NCBI RefSeq assembly: GCF_910589235.1
Contig: NC_060968.1
Location: 744,001 to 808,000 of the forward strand
Source of the DNA: Vespa crabro
Lineage: Eukaryota; Arthropoda; Insecta; Hymenoptera; Vespidae
Length of the DNA: 64,000 nucleotides
Direction of reading: 5' to 3'
Shown: positions 35,636 through 48,857 of the stretch, in pieces
Layout: the number at the start of each line of letters is the position of its first letter
Numbering within the stretch: position 1 is the stretch's first letter
Translations under genes and position numbers: made by a program
The notes under the pieces: model-generated
Seen by the model: the letters and a program-made list of their open reading frames with translations, nothing else
What the model was told of the DNA's origin: nothing
The model's database searches: none

Positions 35636-36559
35636 TTCAGTCTACAATTATTTTTTACCATGAGTTTATATGAAGATATTTTTTCTTTTCTCTTTTTAAT
35701 ACATATATGCATGAGCGAGGTATGAAATTTTTTTCTTTTTTTTTTTTTATCAATCTACCACAGAAATGTTCCTGCGTTATGAATCTTTGTTTTTTTTTCT
35801 GCGTCATTAAAGGACAATTGAAATTGAAAGAATAATATTACCGATTTATAAACATAAAGATGTGTATGTGTGTATGTGTTTGTGTATCGTGTATGCGTGC
35901 GGTTAAAATGAGACATCCTATATATAGATATAGATTTTTTTGAATGATTAGAAGACGATTAAAATCGAAATAATAACGCTGGTCAAAAAATTGAAACTTT
36001 TCCTCCCCATATCTGATTTATTTAATGAATAAATTTATTTCTCACATTTCCAAGATACAGAATATTGATAGAAAAACATTAATACGATCTTTCAACAAAC
36101 ATTAATCATTTTAAATACGAATGAACGTAACGGTCACACAACTCATTGCTAATATATTCTTAATAATGTAAGAAAGATTTATATTTATATAAAGCAATGA
36201 AAAGATAGAATTTAATCCACGTTAATTCACGACGTTGATATTCACAAAGTTTAATGCCAATATTTTTTGCTAAAATTGAATGACGAAACTTTTTTTTTGT
36301 ACAGTTTTATTGGTTATCTCAAAAAAATACCAACGATAATCACCCATCATCGAAAGATTTTAGTATTTTTAGTAACGAGATGCTCCATGTTGTCTTTTAG
36401 TGAAAGCATTAAACCTATTCTTCAATAAGAGTACTATAGTTTTCTAGGAAAAAGTTAAGGCCCTAGTATAAACTGGAAATTTTTAGGAATTGTTCTTATG
36501 GTTGTTCAATAGACAAGTCAATTTGTCTGAAAACATATTTATCATTTCAGCGACTTTAA

Positions 36560-36795
36560 GATCTTGCGGGATTTTAGATTGCATGAGTACTATCGATTAA
36601 TCGTTCCAGGTCGACGAATGATCAAAAAACCTAGCGACAAAATTGAGCAATCAATTCGACAACTCGAATTTGTCGAGTATCGTAGCAACAGTCAAACAAA
36701 ATAGATATCGAAGAAATTTGCTGCGGATGACTTTAATTAGCGAAATTATTTTCTTTGCTATGATAACTGTAATGTCGTTTGGCATCAAATGAATT

Positions 36796-36857
<62 letters not shown>

Positions 36858-39140
36858 GCACCTAGCGGAGGAATTTGTTTTTGGAGACGTAACGAATTTC
36901 TTAACAAACAGACTACTCTCCTAATTGCCATGAGTAAGAGTTCAAAACTCGAATTAGCGATATATATTCTCATTGTACGATATGTATTGAGTATTGCAAG
37001 AAATGTTAATGATTTTGAGTCGCCTAACGATAATATGACCAATAAAATCACCACAGTGCTCTCCCAGGGGCAACGATTGAGAATTATATTCTGAAACAAT
37101 TCCAATTCAGTCACAAATTTTAAAACTGTAGGATAAATATGATTCTGGCAAAAAGGTTCTGTTGAGCTCTAGTGGATTTCGAAATGAAATAAGTTCGTGT
37201 AATGATGAGCGGTTATATCTAAATTGTAACTGTATGCGATTGGGATCAATGCGGAAATACCGAACGCAGGAATGGATCAAACCAAACGTGGTTAGAGTTG
37301 TGGCATGTGCGGAGTCGTGTTAGCGGTTACATTTCAACGAAGGTACGAAAAGAAGCAAGAGAAATTGATCGATGTTGCCAGAAGATATATACTTATTACT
37401 GCATAGTTCAATGTCGAAGGTTATCAGTATGGCCGTACCTAAGGTTGTTTACATATTGTCGGTTGTCAGGTCGATAAAAGATCAGAAAACTAGGACATCA
37501 AAGTCAATATCAATATCGTAGAAATCTTCGAACAGAATGAATATCTAAGAAAATGAAGTTACTTTCAAAAAAAGAAAAAATAAATAAAGGAAAAGAAGAA
37601 AAAGCAGAAATATTGAGTGCATTGGTGATTACAAGAACGCCGTACAAAAGGAATATTCTTAAAAGAATTTCTTAAAGATATTAACAAGTATGAACATCGC
37701 CTTGTTACTGTCATTAGAAGTAGTCCATCACTTTCAATTTACCATGAGAGGCGGTCTGAAGAGAATATTTTAGAATGGTGAAATAAAAAAATCAAAATTT
37801 TCTAAAATTGAATTCCCTAGTTAAAATTGTTTTAAGAATTCGACTTTTTTGATGGTTACATTCACTAGTGTCTGATTTTCCGATTCGTTGTTTTTTGCGA
37901 CCAGTGAAATACGTTGAATCAAGTGAATACGTTTGCACTTTTTTAATGATTCTACACTGATTAATGTAACCTTCAAAGAATCCAAGTCAACCACCTTTCA
38001 AAAGTCTTTGCATAAATTCGTCACATATTAGACATTAGGATTCTGATAAATTCAAGTCGCCGAAATTTAATCTTTTATAGACTTGATCGTCGATTAATCA
38101 TTCAATTAACCATTAGATTAACCATTAGATTGGGTCAATCATTAGATATGAGTGGTATATGATGATTAGGTATATATTAGATACATATACCTAATCGCGA
38201 CAATTAAGAAAATATATGCGACTTGTTGATTGATATGGCCAGTAGAATATATTGAATAAAATGAACACGTTTGCATTACAAATGCTACTTGTCTTGGAAA
38301 CAAGATGTTGACTAACATACCCTTCAAGGTGGCTAAGATCTTGAAGCAATTTTAATTATTGCATATAATTCTGAAAATTTTTTTTTCCATCATTCAATAA
38401 TTTTAATTCTCCTTAGTTCGTCCTCACAGCAGACTGAATGTGAATAATCATCCCTAGCAACAGTGGCCAAGGAAGTTTTACACTTTCTGATGTCTTTAAG
38501 AAATTCTCTGAATATTTTGTATGACGTTTTCTACAACGTTCTTGTAATCACCAATGCACTTAATATTTTTCTTCTTATTTATTTTTTTGAAGTAACTTTA
38601 TCATTTTAATGATTTCTTCGATATTTATTTCTGTTTGACAGTTGCTACGATAATGACGAATTCGAATGAGTTTGGTCTCTAGTTTTCTATCTCTTGGTTG
38701 ACTAGTCCGCCGGAACGATTGATCGATTATATAGATGCAATCTTAGGTCCTGTATGGTCACATTGGTAATGTGACTATAATCACGCCTGGTTTGATCCCC
38801 TTCTACGTTCGGTGTCTCTGCATTGATCCCAAGGGTATGTGGTCACAACTTAGGCATAACCGCTTATCATTACACGAGCTCATCTCATCTCAAAGTTTAC
38901 TAGAGTTTAACAGAATCATATTCATTCTACAGCTTTCAATCGTTGTTCCTGGGAAAGAAGCTCTGTAATGACTTTGTTGCATTTTCAAAAACAAATACTT
39001 TCGTTAGGTGCGGTTTATATATACGTATATATTTTTTTTATTAATTTTGTATAGTTGTTGATGTCGAGTGGTGTCACACTCACTATAGCAACATAGCGAC
39101 ATGAACAGTTTCGTCAATTAGCATCATCCGTAGGGAATAC
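36560..39140. repeat. Large imperfect inverted duplication (foldback-like)
   Basis: The left arm (about 36720-37830) and right arm (about 38330-39135) are inverted copies with moderate divergence. Matching landmarks: GGATGA near 36726 and complement near 39130; AAACCGCACCTA at 36853 and its complement ending at 39024; TCGTGTAATGATGAGCGGTTA in the left arm against the equivalent in the right; GTGCATTGGTGATTACAAGAACG in both. A third partial copy in left-arm orientation lies at 36560-36720 (ATCGTAGCAACAGTCAAACA). The centre (about 37890-38330) has a further repeated block, GCGACCAGT/GGCCAGTA to ACGTTTGCA, in direct orientation. No clear target duplication; (TA)n lies inside the left arm. Origin unknown. 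Confidence 0.8.
36799..36853. repeat. (TA)n microsatellite
   Basis: About 27 TA units inside the left arm of the inverted duplication. The matching place in the right arm has only ATATATACGTATATA, so the tract expanded after duplication. Confidence 0.95.
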
Positions 39141-40384
39141 GTTAACCTTTAATGATTGAATAGGAAGATGATTTTATATGGTGAGATAATTTCGTGAGTT
39201 TACAATTCATCCTTAGTTAAGTTCCTCCTTTGGGTTATAATATCCACGTTAGGTAACCAGGGATAAGGAAGTTAGGAGATTTACGAAAACTATGCGCTTA
39301 CGAAAACAAGATGTATATTCTATTATAAAATTTACTTTAAAAATCTTTCGTAAATCTTGTACGTTAAAGAATCTTGCGAAGGATCAATAAAAAAACTTAA
39401 TTTAATGAGAGAACAATAATATCCGAATGTGCAGGTCAACGATATAACAATGAAAAAACCAAACAAACGATATACAAAAGACCCAGAACAATACCCGAAA
39501 ACAATTCTGGTTTCGATATGATGATTATTTTTTTAGCAGAACTTCTGCTAGGATCTTGCAAGAACCTAAAAGAGAGAAATAAATTTTTTAATTAATAATT
39601 CAATCTCATTGGTTCCGATTTTTCCTTTTCTTCAATGTCCTGTTCAATTTCCTTTTCTACGATGATAGTATGGAAGTGTTATAGGGGTCACTTTGTTGAC
39701 AGATGTCCCCAAAATATTTTTTCTGGATCAGCGAAAAAGTTTTGATCTCCTTCACCAATCAAACAGTTTATTGATTGCATTCCTACGTCCGGTGATTGAT
39801 CACTAGTGAATTTTTTTGCGAAAAAGAAAAGAATATTTTAAATAGAACGAATTTTTATTTATTTCTACTTACGTTCACTTCCTTCATACGTTCATTCCTT
39901 TTCTTACTCATGCTCGATATTTTTTTCTTTGAAGGTTAGGAATGCGTAATTTAAAGATGTACTTAGAACAGAAAGTAAATCGATGCTTTTCCTACCAATT
40001 TTGGAACTAAATTCTAACTATCCTATCTTGTTGTTGTCAACACTCTATAATATTATACTTTGAACCTTAGATTTGAATCTTAAACCACTCATGCATTCGC
40101 CTAATGTCTCCAAACAGTTTAGAAGATCTTCAATAACTTTAATCTATAAAAATGCATTCCGATAAATTCTTCGAATTTTGCGTCAACCGGATCACGCTTC
40201 AACGCTAAATAGATTCATTTATTAAATTTTAAAACAATCAGAGGTTTACAGTAACGATAGTATTTTTATCTAGTAGAGAGCAAATCTGTTATCTTTAAAT
40301 GAGTTTCTTAGATAATAAGTTAGACGTGTCTGAAGAGGGAGAAGTCGGAAGAAATGATTTTAAAAAATCTAAAAGATCAGTTAG

Positions 40385-40600
40385 TTCACGTCGTTTCGTA
40401 AACCTAATCACTAATTAACTAGTAAATCCGTGATTAATTCTTAAGTCTGTATTTTGCATTCAATAATTAGTTAATAAACCGGTAATCAATTATTAATTTC
40501 GTATTCCGCATTCTGTAAAATCAGTAACTAAGTAATAATCTCGTATTTTACATTTTATAAAATCGATGATCAGTAAATAATTTAGCGTTCCGTATTTGAT
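40385..40600. repeat. Degenerate tandem repeat, about 60-bp period
   Basis: Three to four diverged units containing AATCxxTAATTAACTAGTAA, then TCxGTATTTTGCATT or TCGTATTCCGCATT or TCGTATTTTACATT. Confidence 0.6.
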
Positions 40601-41364
40601 CAAGACCTTAATAAATTTATCATACTGTAAATTTATCATACATCCAAAAATAAATGAGTCTGCAATTAGTTGAACGATTCGTATTTTCTCACTATTTCTA
40701 TTGTCCTCTAATCGAATAATTGAAACGAGAGTTTACTCTTATATATCATTCGTAGATAATGTAAGTAACTTGAAATCTTTATTCTAATATTTTGTCTACT
40801 ATTTCGTTCATTTTGCAGTCTATTTATCTATCAACTCTCCTTCTGTTGTTGTTGACATACATGCGCGCACTCCAACAATTGATACTATTTTCTCCTAAAG
40901 GCCATATATAATTATTGAGAATATCTGTCTTTCGGAATTTGTTGGATACTTGCTAAGAAAACGCGCGGATAAAGACGTTATCACCTTTGTCTGAGCTTAG
41001 GCACTTTTAGTCAAGCATAGTTCTCAATAATGTGTCGAGCCAAGCAATAAATAAACAATAAAAGTAGACTTCTAGACAAAATGAGCCATGAATTTATCTG
41101 GCACCTATCCTTTAAATATCAATACAACACTCATGAGTCCATATAGCCATCAGGACAAAGAACCACCTATGAAATTATTTAAACATTTCGAATGAACTAT
41201 TCTAACATGCCAACGATAAGGATCTTGCTTTCTCTTTCCATGCATTTTTTACTTAAACCTCTCCTTTTCCCTATTCTCTCCCTTTCCTAATTCATTATTA
41301 ACTTCGTGAATAGTTCGAAAGAAGTAATGAAGTAATTGATTCATATCGGTCGTATTCAACGATA

Positions 41365-41590
41365 AGATAATCGAGTCTTACCAAGATCACTGGCTATGGA
41401 GATATTCAGACAAAATTTAGTCGATAAAAAGCATTCATACTTAACATTAAGACAACTGAGTCTTACCAATAACACTGGCCATGCTTCAAACGGAGGTATC
41501 TAGCACAATAAAGTCAATATACATTTTTCCTACTCAAATCATCAAGGCTTCCGAGTCTTGCTAACATTTCTGGCCATCCCTCTTTTCGAC
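41365..41590. repeat. Degenerate tandem repeat, 85-95 bp period
   Basis: Three units with the shared core GAGTCTTACCAAxAxCACTGGCxATG beginning at 41373, 41458 and 41553 (third unit GAGTCTTGCTAACATTTCTGGCCAT). Confidence 0.7.
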
Positions 41591-44419
41591 ATAACCAACA
41601 ATAAAACACGCATATCACAACATCTATATCTCATTACTTCAAAAAAAAAAAAAAAAAAAAAGAAATTGTTATAATCTCGACTCACGAAGTATTCTTTATC
41701 GCACATCTACCTCAAAAGTTCCATGGGACCCTTCAAAAAAATCGCGTTCTCTCATTAATTTGGGAATGTGTCGAGCAGTATTTTGTTGAAAACATTCAAC
41801 TGTTTCCGAGGCTTGTGCCGCCATTCTTTTTTATAGCGACCAGTGAGTTTAGCTCTTTTTAGATTAGGAAGAGATTAGGGCAAGATCCTCTGTGCGAATT
41901 AACCATCATCGATAGTCCGAGAAATGTAACGAAACGCACTCTCCTAGTTGCGCCTTTATCACGCAATAATTGCATTCTATTGATCTATGTACGTTTTCTT
42001 GTTCCATTGTTCGTCGGTCGAATTTATATTCCTTAAGGTCAATCTCTAGTAATGGCTTCATAGTCTAATCAAAAACTAATCATCTTAAATTACGTCAGAT
42101 GATGTAATACTTATATCAATGTGATGTAATATATAGATAGTTAATAAGTGTAACATATAAATAATTGGATCCTCTACAATCTCTTTTGTTAATCGAAAAG
42201 TCACGAACACACAATTGCTTTGAAAAAGGATCAAATAGGTAATTCGATATTTTTGAGTTTAGCATCAAAATATTTGTATCAAAGAAATTATTAATTAAAT
42301 TTTAATTGTTTTATTTTCTATCGAAAAATTTTCTGGATTATTTTCCTTTTTCGTATTGAAAATAATTAATGTTGTCCTTATGTCGTATCTTTGTGCAAAT
42401 ATAAATTAATTAGTAAATGATTAACAGGAAAAAACAATATAATTTAATATATTCGTTTATAGAGTATTTACGCCTGAAAGTAGGCAACGATAGAAGTTTA
42501 TACACGCAAAGGAGTTGTCTACTTCAAGGGATACAAAAAAAGGATTTAAAAAAGGACTGAGTTTTTCATCAGACTGTGAGAGTATTGAGTTAGCATCAAA
42601 GTACTAATTTGTACTAATTTGAACAAAGGTATTAATTTATACTCTAATAAATATAAACTTCTTTTAAGTTTTAATTTACTCAATTTGCAAAAATATCTTT
42701 TTTTTTTCAAGTGTTTGAAAGTCTCAACTTTTCTTGTCAAAAGCTTCTACAAAGTAATTCGTCAAGACCAATTTTTAAGAGACAAAATTATTTTGTTCGG
42801 CTCAAACGACAAAATAAATGTTATATTCCTTTATATATATTCCTTTCTAACGATGTTATTAATTAATTAATTCATTACAAGCCGTTCTTTGGCCTTTATT
42901 GTATATTATATTTTTATTATATTTTATATTATATATATATATATATATATTTATATTTATAATGAATTATATATTTCACGGACAAACAGGAATGGAATAC
43001 AAACAACATAAAAAACTATAAAAAATCTAAAATATCTTAAAAACCTTACGTGATTATAGTATTTCGAAGGTCAATAATCAGATTCTGCAGTCAAAAATAC
43101 ATAAGAATTGATGTATCATACGTCAGATGGGAAAATGAGTGTTAATCAGTATGATGTTATCAATTTGTAGAAGTAAAGTGGAGATAATAATTTCTTTTTC
43201 CATTTTCTTTTTTTTCCTTTCATTCTAGAATTTTGTTCGTTTATTTATGGATGGTTTCCCCTAACGTCAAAATTTTCGACGAAGTGTTTCTTTGTAGAAC
43301 GCATGTATGCTTCGTGTCGAATTTCAAAATTGCTTCTACACTGAAATGACAACGAGAAAAAGGGGTCGATTTTACGTAAATTTAATTGGAAGATCGTCTG
43401 AATTGTTGTACGTGACTTTGTCAAAGATTTTTTTATTTCATTTTTCGTATTCACCGGCTCTACTATGTAATTATTTTTTATCATTTTTTTTTACGCTCAC
43501 TCCATGACACTTTTTAAATAATAGATTCATGTATATATGACTGTAATACAAAAATTTTAAGAAAAATTTCAGAATGATATTTTTTAAGCTTCAATGATCT
43601 TTGTCAGATTATTTGTGAAACGTAATTAACATAATTCAAATAAAAAATTATTTTTTATACAATAACATTTATAATTACGCCTGATACGTGTGATATGCAA
43701 TAGTTCATACTCCGCCAATAATATCATTTACGTGTTATCTATAGGTAAAAAGCTTCTTTAAATTTCTTGAAGTGGACGAACACTTGTATAAATTTCTATC
43801 GTTGTCTATTTTTAAGTGTAAATATTCGATAAACGAATTTATTAAATTACATTGTTTTTTCTTATTAATTTTTTATCAATTAATTTATATTTGCAGCAGA
43901 AATGTGATATAAAGGCAACATTAATTATTTCCGATATGAAAAAGGAAAATAATCCAGGAAGTTTTTCAATAGTAAAATATAATAATTAAAATTAAATTAA
44001 TAAATTCTTTGATGCAAATAATTAATTCATTTATTTATCTTTCTTTGTTAAATCTTCAGATTGATTATCTAAGGCTTATAGAATAGGATATTCCTCTGGC
44101 ATGCAGGATTTAAATTAGGACCAAATCCAGAACGTAAATCTACGAGTAATACTCATAAGATGTAGTCCAACAAAATGTTCTTACGAATGTTAACTATGCA
44201 GGAACGAGAAATGCTTAATGTAGTGCATTGCTTAGAAATTTAAAGGATAGCTCGAATAGCTTGTTATAATTATACAAAGCTCTATATTAAGATAGAAATT
44301 AAATAGTGTTATATATTTATGTACAACAAATGGACAACAATAAATTCTATTTAAATAGAACTTTAAAGGATAAAATTAATTTTTCTTCGATCTATATATA
44401 AATCGATTATAAATCAAAA

Positions 44420-44630
44420 ACCAGTTGAAAATTACTTTTATTAGAAATAATGGGAAAAAATATATACATATTTATTAAAAAAAGTTTCATGATTTCATGC
44501 GTGAAATATTTTAAAACATTAACTTTAGATATATATTTGTTTAATAAATTTTTAAAAATAATTGATTAAAAAAGAAAATTAAAAAGATATTTCATAAGAG
44601 AATTTAAAAATCATTATACTTCTGGTTTAT
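44420..44630. repeat. Interspersed repeat family B, copy 1
   Basis: Similar to 57110-57300 in the same orientation: CCAGTTGAAAATxAC, TTAGAAAxAAT, AAAAGTTTCATGATTT, GAAATATTT and ACTTCxGGTT occur in the same order. Diverged; class unknown. Confidence 0.6.
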
Positions 44631-44960
44631 ATAGCGTTATATACCTTTATAATATTATTTAAATAGAAACATCATCGTCGTATCTTTCTGAGAGATCACC
44701 ATTAGACGATGTAGAATTATGCTGAAACGAGATAACGAGCATCGCAAGAGACATTATAGTTTGGGGAATGCGATATGCCGATTGTATTTTGTCAATCGAA
44801 AGTTCGGCTTTCGAGTATTAATTAGAGCATCGATAGAGGAAGTGAAGAGAAACTATGTCATGGGAAACGGTTGGCTGACAACGTTGGACATTTAATTGGA
44901 AACTGGATGGGATGGGGGTTGGTACTAACTACCACATCCCTCAAACCTCTCATCTCTGAG

Positions 44961-45080
44961 CACTCACTCACTCACTCACTCACTCACTCACTCACCTACC
45001 TACCTACCTACCTACCTACCTACCTACCTACCTACCTACCTACCTACCTACCTACATACCTACCTACCTACCTACCTACC
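44961..45080. repeat. (CACT)n-(CTAC)n tetranucleotide satellite
   Basis: About eight CACT units run directly into about 22 CTAC/ACCT units with one interruption (CTACATACC). The Pro/Thr/Tyr-Leu repeat frame across it is an artefact. Confidence 0.97.
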
Positions 45081-45081
45081 T

Positions 45082-45112
45082 CTATCTCTCCCTCTCCCTC
45101 TCTCTCTCTCTC

Positions 45113-45155
<43 letters not shown>

Positions 45156-45234
45156 ATCAATCTTTCTCTCTCCGTCTGTATCCCTCTCACTCTCTCTCTT
45201 TCTCTCTCTCTATCTCTATCTCTATCTCTCTGTG
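45082..45234. repeat. Impure (CT)n tract
   Basis: Continues directly from the tetranucleotide satellite; CT units with TATCTC, TTTCTC and CCCTC variants. Confidence 0.93.
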
Positions 45235-45473
45235 TATGGTACGTAACCACACGCTTGTATGGCTTTACGGGGTACAGTAAATTGGCCTTCGTATGGGTAA
45301 GAGAAGGTACAGTTTCACAGCTTTAACCGGTATAGACGAGAGCTAATTAGTTTCGAGAGCGATTGTAAACGAGAATAATGCCTTATACCGATTTTCGTCT
45401 TCGATCTTGTGTATTTTACTTCAATTTATTTTTCTGTTTTATTTTGATTGATGTATTTGCTATTTTCTTTCTT

Positions 45474-45558
45474 TATATATATATATACATATACATATTT
45501 TTATATATATATATATATTTATTTATTCTTTATATATATATATATATATATATAATAT

Positions 45559-45608
<50 letters not shown>
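45474..45608. repeat. (TA)n tract with interruptions
   Basis: TA units broken by short ATACAT, TTTATTTATTC and ATATCAT inserts. Confidence 0.93.
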
Positions 45609-45610
<2 letters not shown>

Positions 45611-46092
45611 TAAACTTCTTTTTTTTAATAATATGCTTTACTTTAACTTATAGTCGCAGTCATAAGAGGAAAGAATTCTTTTTTAAATCCTTCCCTATAA
45701 GCTTTTCTTTTTCATTTTCTTCTTTCGTCAATATCTTTATCTCTCTTTTATCAAATTTATAATCTTCCTTTGAATAAAATCGAAGTTTGCAGATGTGTGA
45801 ATTTTCTCTGAGTAATAATTTTGTTCTTATAGTTACAGTTTCAGGGAAAAAAAAGACCAAGCAAATGCTTATTCTTTTTCTTTTTTTAATCTTTCTATGA
45901 GATTCTTTCTCTTTATGTGTGTAAATTTCTTCCTTTGAATGAAATTGAAGTTTACGAATGTAAGAATCTTTCTTTCTATAATAATCTTATCATTACAGTT
46001 TTCTTTTTAAAAAAAGAGAAAAAATAGAAAAGATAAAATAAAAAAAAAATTACTTTCTACAAAGAAAATGTTTCAAACCCTTTTTTAAAACC

Positions 46093-46240
46093 CCTGTAGG
46101 TAGGTTACTCATCATTACACGTCTGCCTACTAACTTATATAAACTGTTGCCTTCTGCCAGGGATAAAAAGTTTTTTTAGTCTTACATAACGTTCGTAAGA
46201 AATTTTATCGACGAAGTATAAAGTATAGCCTACCTTCAGG
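46093..46240. mobile_element. Short TIR element (MITE candidate)
   Basis: A 148-bp segment with inverted ends CCTGTAGGTAGGTTAC and (complement) CCTGAAGGTAGGCTAT, 13 of 16 matching. No convincing target duplication and no coding capacity. Superfamily not assigned. Confidence 0.45.
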
Positions 46241-46807
46241 CATTAATAAATAAATATCTATAAAAAAACTTAATTATAAAATAAATACACTGTATAAATT
46301 GTACAAAGATATAGTTTGACAATTTGTTTTCATGGTTGTTATTAGAATAAAAGAAGAAAAAAGCAAAGGAATAAAAAAGAAGAAAATAATGAAGTTCTTC
46401 GAATAGTGCCATCGTAATATTCCGCAAAATTCGAACTGAGAAAAATGTCTTATAATAAACCGTTTGGAATTCAATGGAGATATCGAACGAAAAGAAAAAG
46501 CGAGCTAAACTCTCTTTTTCTCTTTTTTCTTTCTTTTTCTTTTATTTTTGACAGCGAATTGTGGCGTATGGAATGTTATCCATTTGCATAACTATCACAA
46601 GTATTCCTATCTTTTTAAATTCACTTTTCATTCTATCGTCGGACGAGAAAACGTCTGATCTATATGCATTCGGCGATTTTATCTATAACTTTTTGCTTTT
46701 TCTTCTTTTTTCTTTTTTTTGTGAATAAACATTATTTTTTCTTTTTCGCTTTTTTTTGGGAAAAATCCTAACAATAATATATGTATAAATGAAGATAAAA
46801 ATAGAAC

Positions 46808-46808
<1 letters not shown>

Positions 46809-46842
<34 letters not shown>
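46809..46842. repeat. (GA)n microsatellite
   Basis: 17 GA units, followed by impure GA/TA units to about 46864. Confidence 0.94.
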
Positions 46843-46844
<2 letters not shown>

Positions 46845-47583
46845 AGAGAGAGAGATAGAGAGATTGCGATAATTAATAATTTAATCAGTTAAACAAAATC
46901 AATGAATATTATAGCAGATATATTTTTTTTTTTTTAATTTATTTTTTACTTTGCACATTACAGTGAAATAAAAGAGAAAAGAAACATATTATATTCGAGG
47001 ATAATGTACTATGTTCAAACTTACTAAAGTTTTTTCTCTCTCTATCTCTCTCTCTTTCTCTCTCTCTTTCTCGTTCTCCTTTTCTCTTTGTCTCTATTTC
47101 TTTTTCTTTCTTCATATATAACTACGAAATTTACATTAGCCAAAATATTTTTCTAAAGAACATATTTCTTTCTTTCTCGATGTTCATATGAAAATTAATA
47201 AAGCATTTTTCGTCGACGCCGATGGCGACAAGAGTGAATTCCATAGTTGCAAAGGTTTCGTTAGCTATATTAATTAAATGGGACGACAAAAAGTAATTAC
47301 AACGTTGCTTTCCTATTAAAAATAATTTTCTAACAAATTTATTAAATTATACGAACTTACTGTAATGGTTTATCTAATAGAGAAATATAAACAATCTACA
47401 AAAAATAATTGTGTATATATGTTGATGTAGGTATTTTGGAAAAATAATAATTTTTATAAATAAAGAAATGCCGTGTATATATACATAATAAATATATAGT
47501 ATATAAAATATATTATTATATAAACATAATATATTTATATAATATTTCATATATAAAATATATTATATATACATAATATTATG

Positions 47584-47589
<6 letters not shown>

Positions 47590-47625
<36 letters not shown>
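47590..47625. repeat. (TA)n microsatellite
   Basis: 18 TA units immediately left of the inverted-end transposon relic at 47649. Confidence 0.93.
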
Positions 47626-47633
<8 letters not shown>

Positions 47634-47648
47634 ATATGGGGAATAAAT

Positions 47649-48653
47649 ACTTTTTACGTGGGTGGAATCGTATAGGAGATAATTTCAAGGTCATCATTTT
47701 TTTCCTTTTCTTTATTTAAACGGGATGTTATATTTTTTTTATCGTCTCGTTATAACCAACGTTATGACGATCCTAGATAGCATCCTAGGATTAGAAGATC
47801 ATTCAAGCTGAAATGCGATGATAAAATAAATTTATTTACGTTAGAAAACATGTTCGAAGTGTCGACCATTTGCGCCGACATAAATTTATTGTCTTTTTAT
47901 CAGCGAATTATGAACATTTCCATTTTTGAAATCATATTTAACCACTGTGTGCTGCAGTAATTCCTTGTATCATATTTTCCGATGAAATCATTGACAGACA
48001 ATAATTTTCAATGTTCGAAGAGAAAGAAAGAAATCTAATATGCCTTTAAGTCTTCAAGGTCATCGCCTTGATAAGAACGAAAAGATAAGAATCACGAAAT
48101 TGATTCTATCCACGTTCCATCAATAGATTTGAATAAAGTTCATTGATTTATCCTGAGATTCATCTTGATTATCACGGTGTTACTTGTCTTAGCAATCAAT
48201 CGATAACTGACTATCGATATTCAGCGCACGGTGTTGTAAATTGCTATAATCTTTACGCTGCTCTACTGTTATTGTTTTATTAGAAACTTCAAGTAATCTT
48301 TTCCCTTACGACAAGACATTTCTATAAATTAAAAAAATTTTAATTATAAAAAAAAGAAAAAATTAAAAAAGAAAAAATATAACAAAATTTGTTAGAATAG
48401 ATAAGTTCAATGATGATAAAATCGCAGCTCATTAAACAATTCGAAAGTAATAATATAATAATAATATACATTCGATGACCTTGTATGAGCTTTAATGCTA
48501 AAACGTCGAAATTATCACAATATGCGGCCATCGTACGGTGATGAAAACGAAAACAAAAAAAGTATAACATTATATTAAAAAAAGAAATAAAAAAAAGAAA
48601 CAGAAAAGAGATGACCTTGAAATCTCATCTACGTCTTTTCCTACGTAAAAAGT
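47649..48653 (-). mobile_element. DNA transposon relic with about 100-bp inverted ends
   Basis: About 1 kb bounded by ACTTTTTACGT (47649) and its inverse ACGTAAAAAGT (ending 48653). Inside the ends, GAGATAATTTCAAGGTCATC on the left is matched by GAGATTTCAAGGTCATC on the complement at the right, and similarity continues to about 100 bp. On the minus strand, ending at a TAA just below 47850, a short frame reads IYVGANGRHFEHVF-stop. This resembles the C terminus (...GGHFEHLL) of a DDE transposase group common in insect genomes. The rest of the gene is too decayed to read. No target duplication found. Confidence 0.6.
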
Positions 48654-48857
48654 TCACACACATTATGTACACCACATTATGTTCTCCTCTTTTTCCATGT
48701 CATTCAACTTTTGTGTATAACATTTTCCCGATAGGTATTTTTATAAATAGCGAAAATATTTCGAGCCGACAAAGTTTTCGATTCATCCTATTTAACGCTT
48801 GTTTAACGCTTTGCTAATGGGAAGTTTAGGATAGGTGACTAAAGAGTTGATTAAATA

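Larger units (their letters stand above)
39150..47580. other. Gene-free region with repeats
   Basis: No exon recognised. Contents: two degenerate tandem arrays (40385-40600 and 41365-41590), an A20 tract at 41641, one member of repeat family B (44420-44630), a tetranucleotide/CT satellite block (44961-45234), (TA)n tracts, a short TIR element (46093-46240) and pyrimidine-rich low-complexity DNA. Confidence 0.55.

Noticed and set aside
35982..36310. Possible Tc1-like ends CTGGTCAAAAAATTGAAAC and GAAACTTTTTTTTTGTACAG
   Set aside because: Pairing needs gaps through A/T homopolymers and there is no TA duplication; not distinguishable from chance in AT-rich DNA.
40860..41040. Inverted pair ATTATTGAGAA ... 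TTCTCAATAAT
   Set aside because: An 11-bp AT-rich inverted match 110 bp apart is not enough to call an element; no target duplication or further end similarity.
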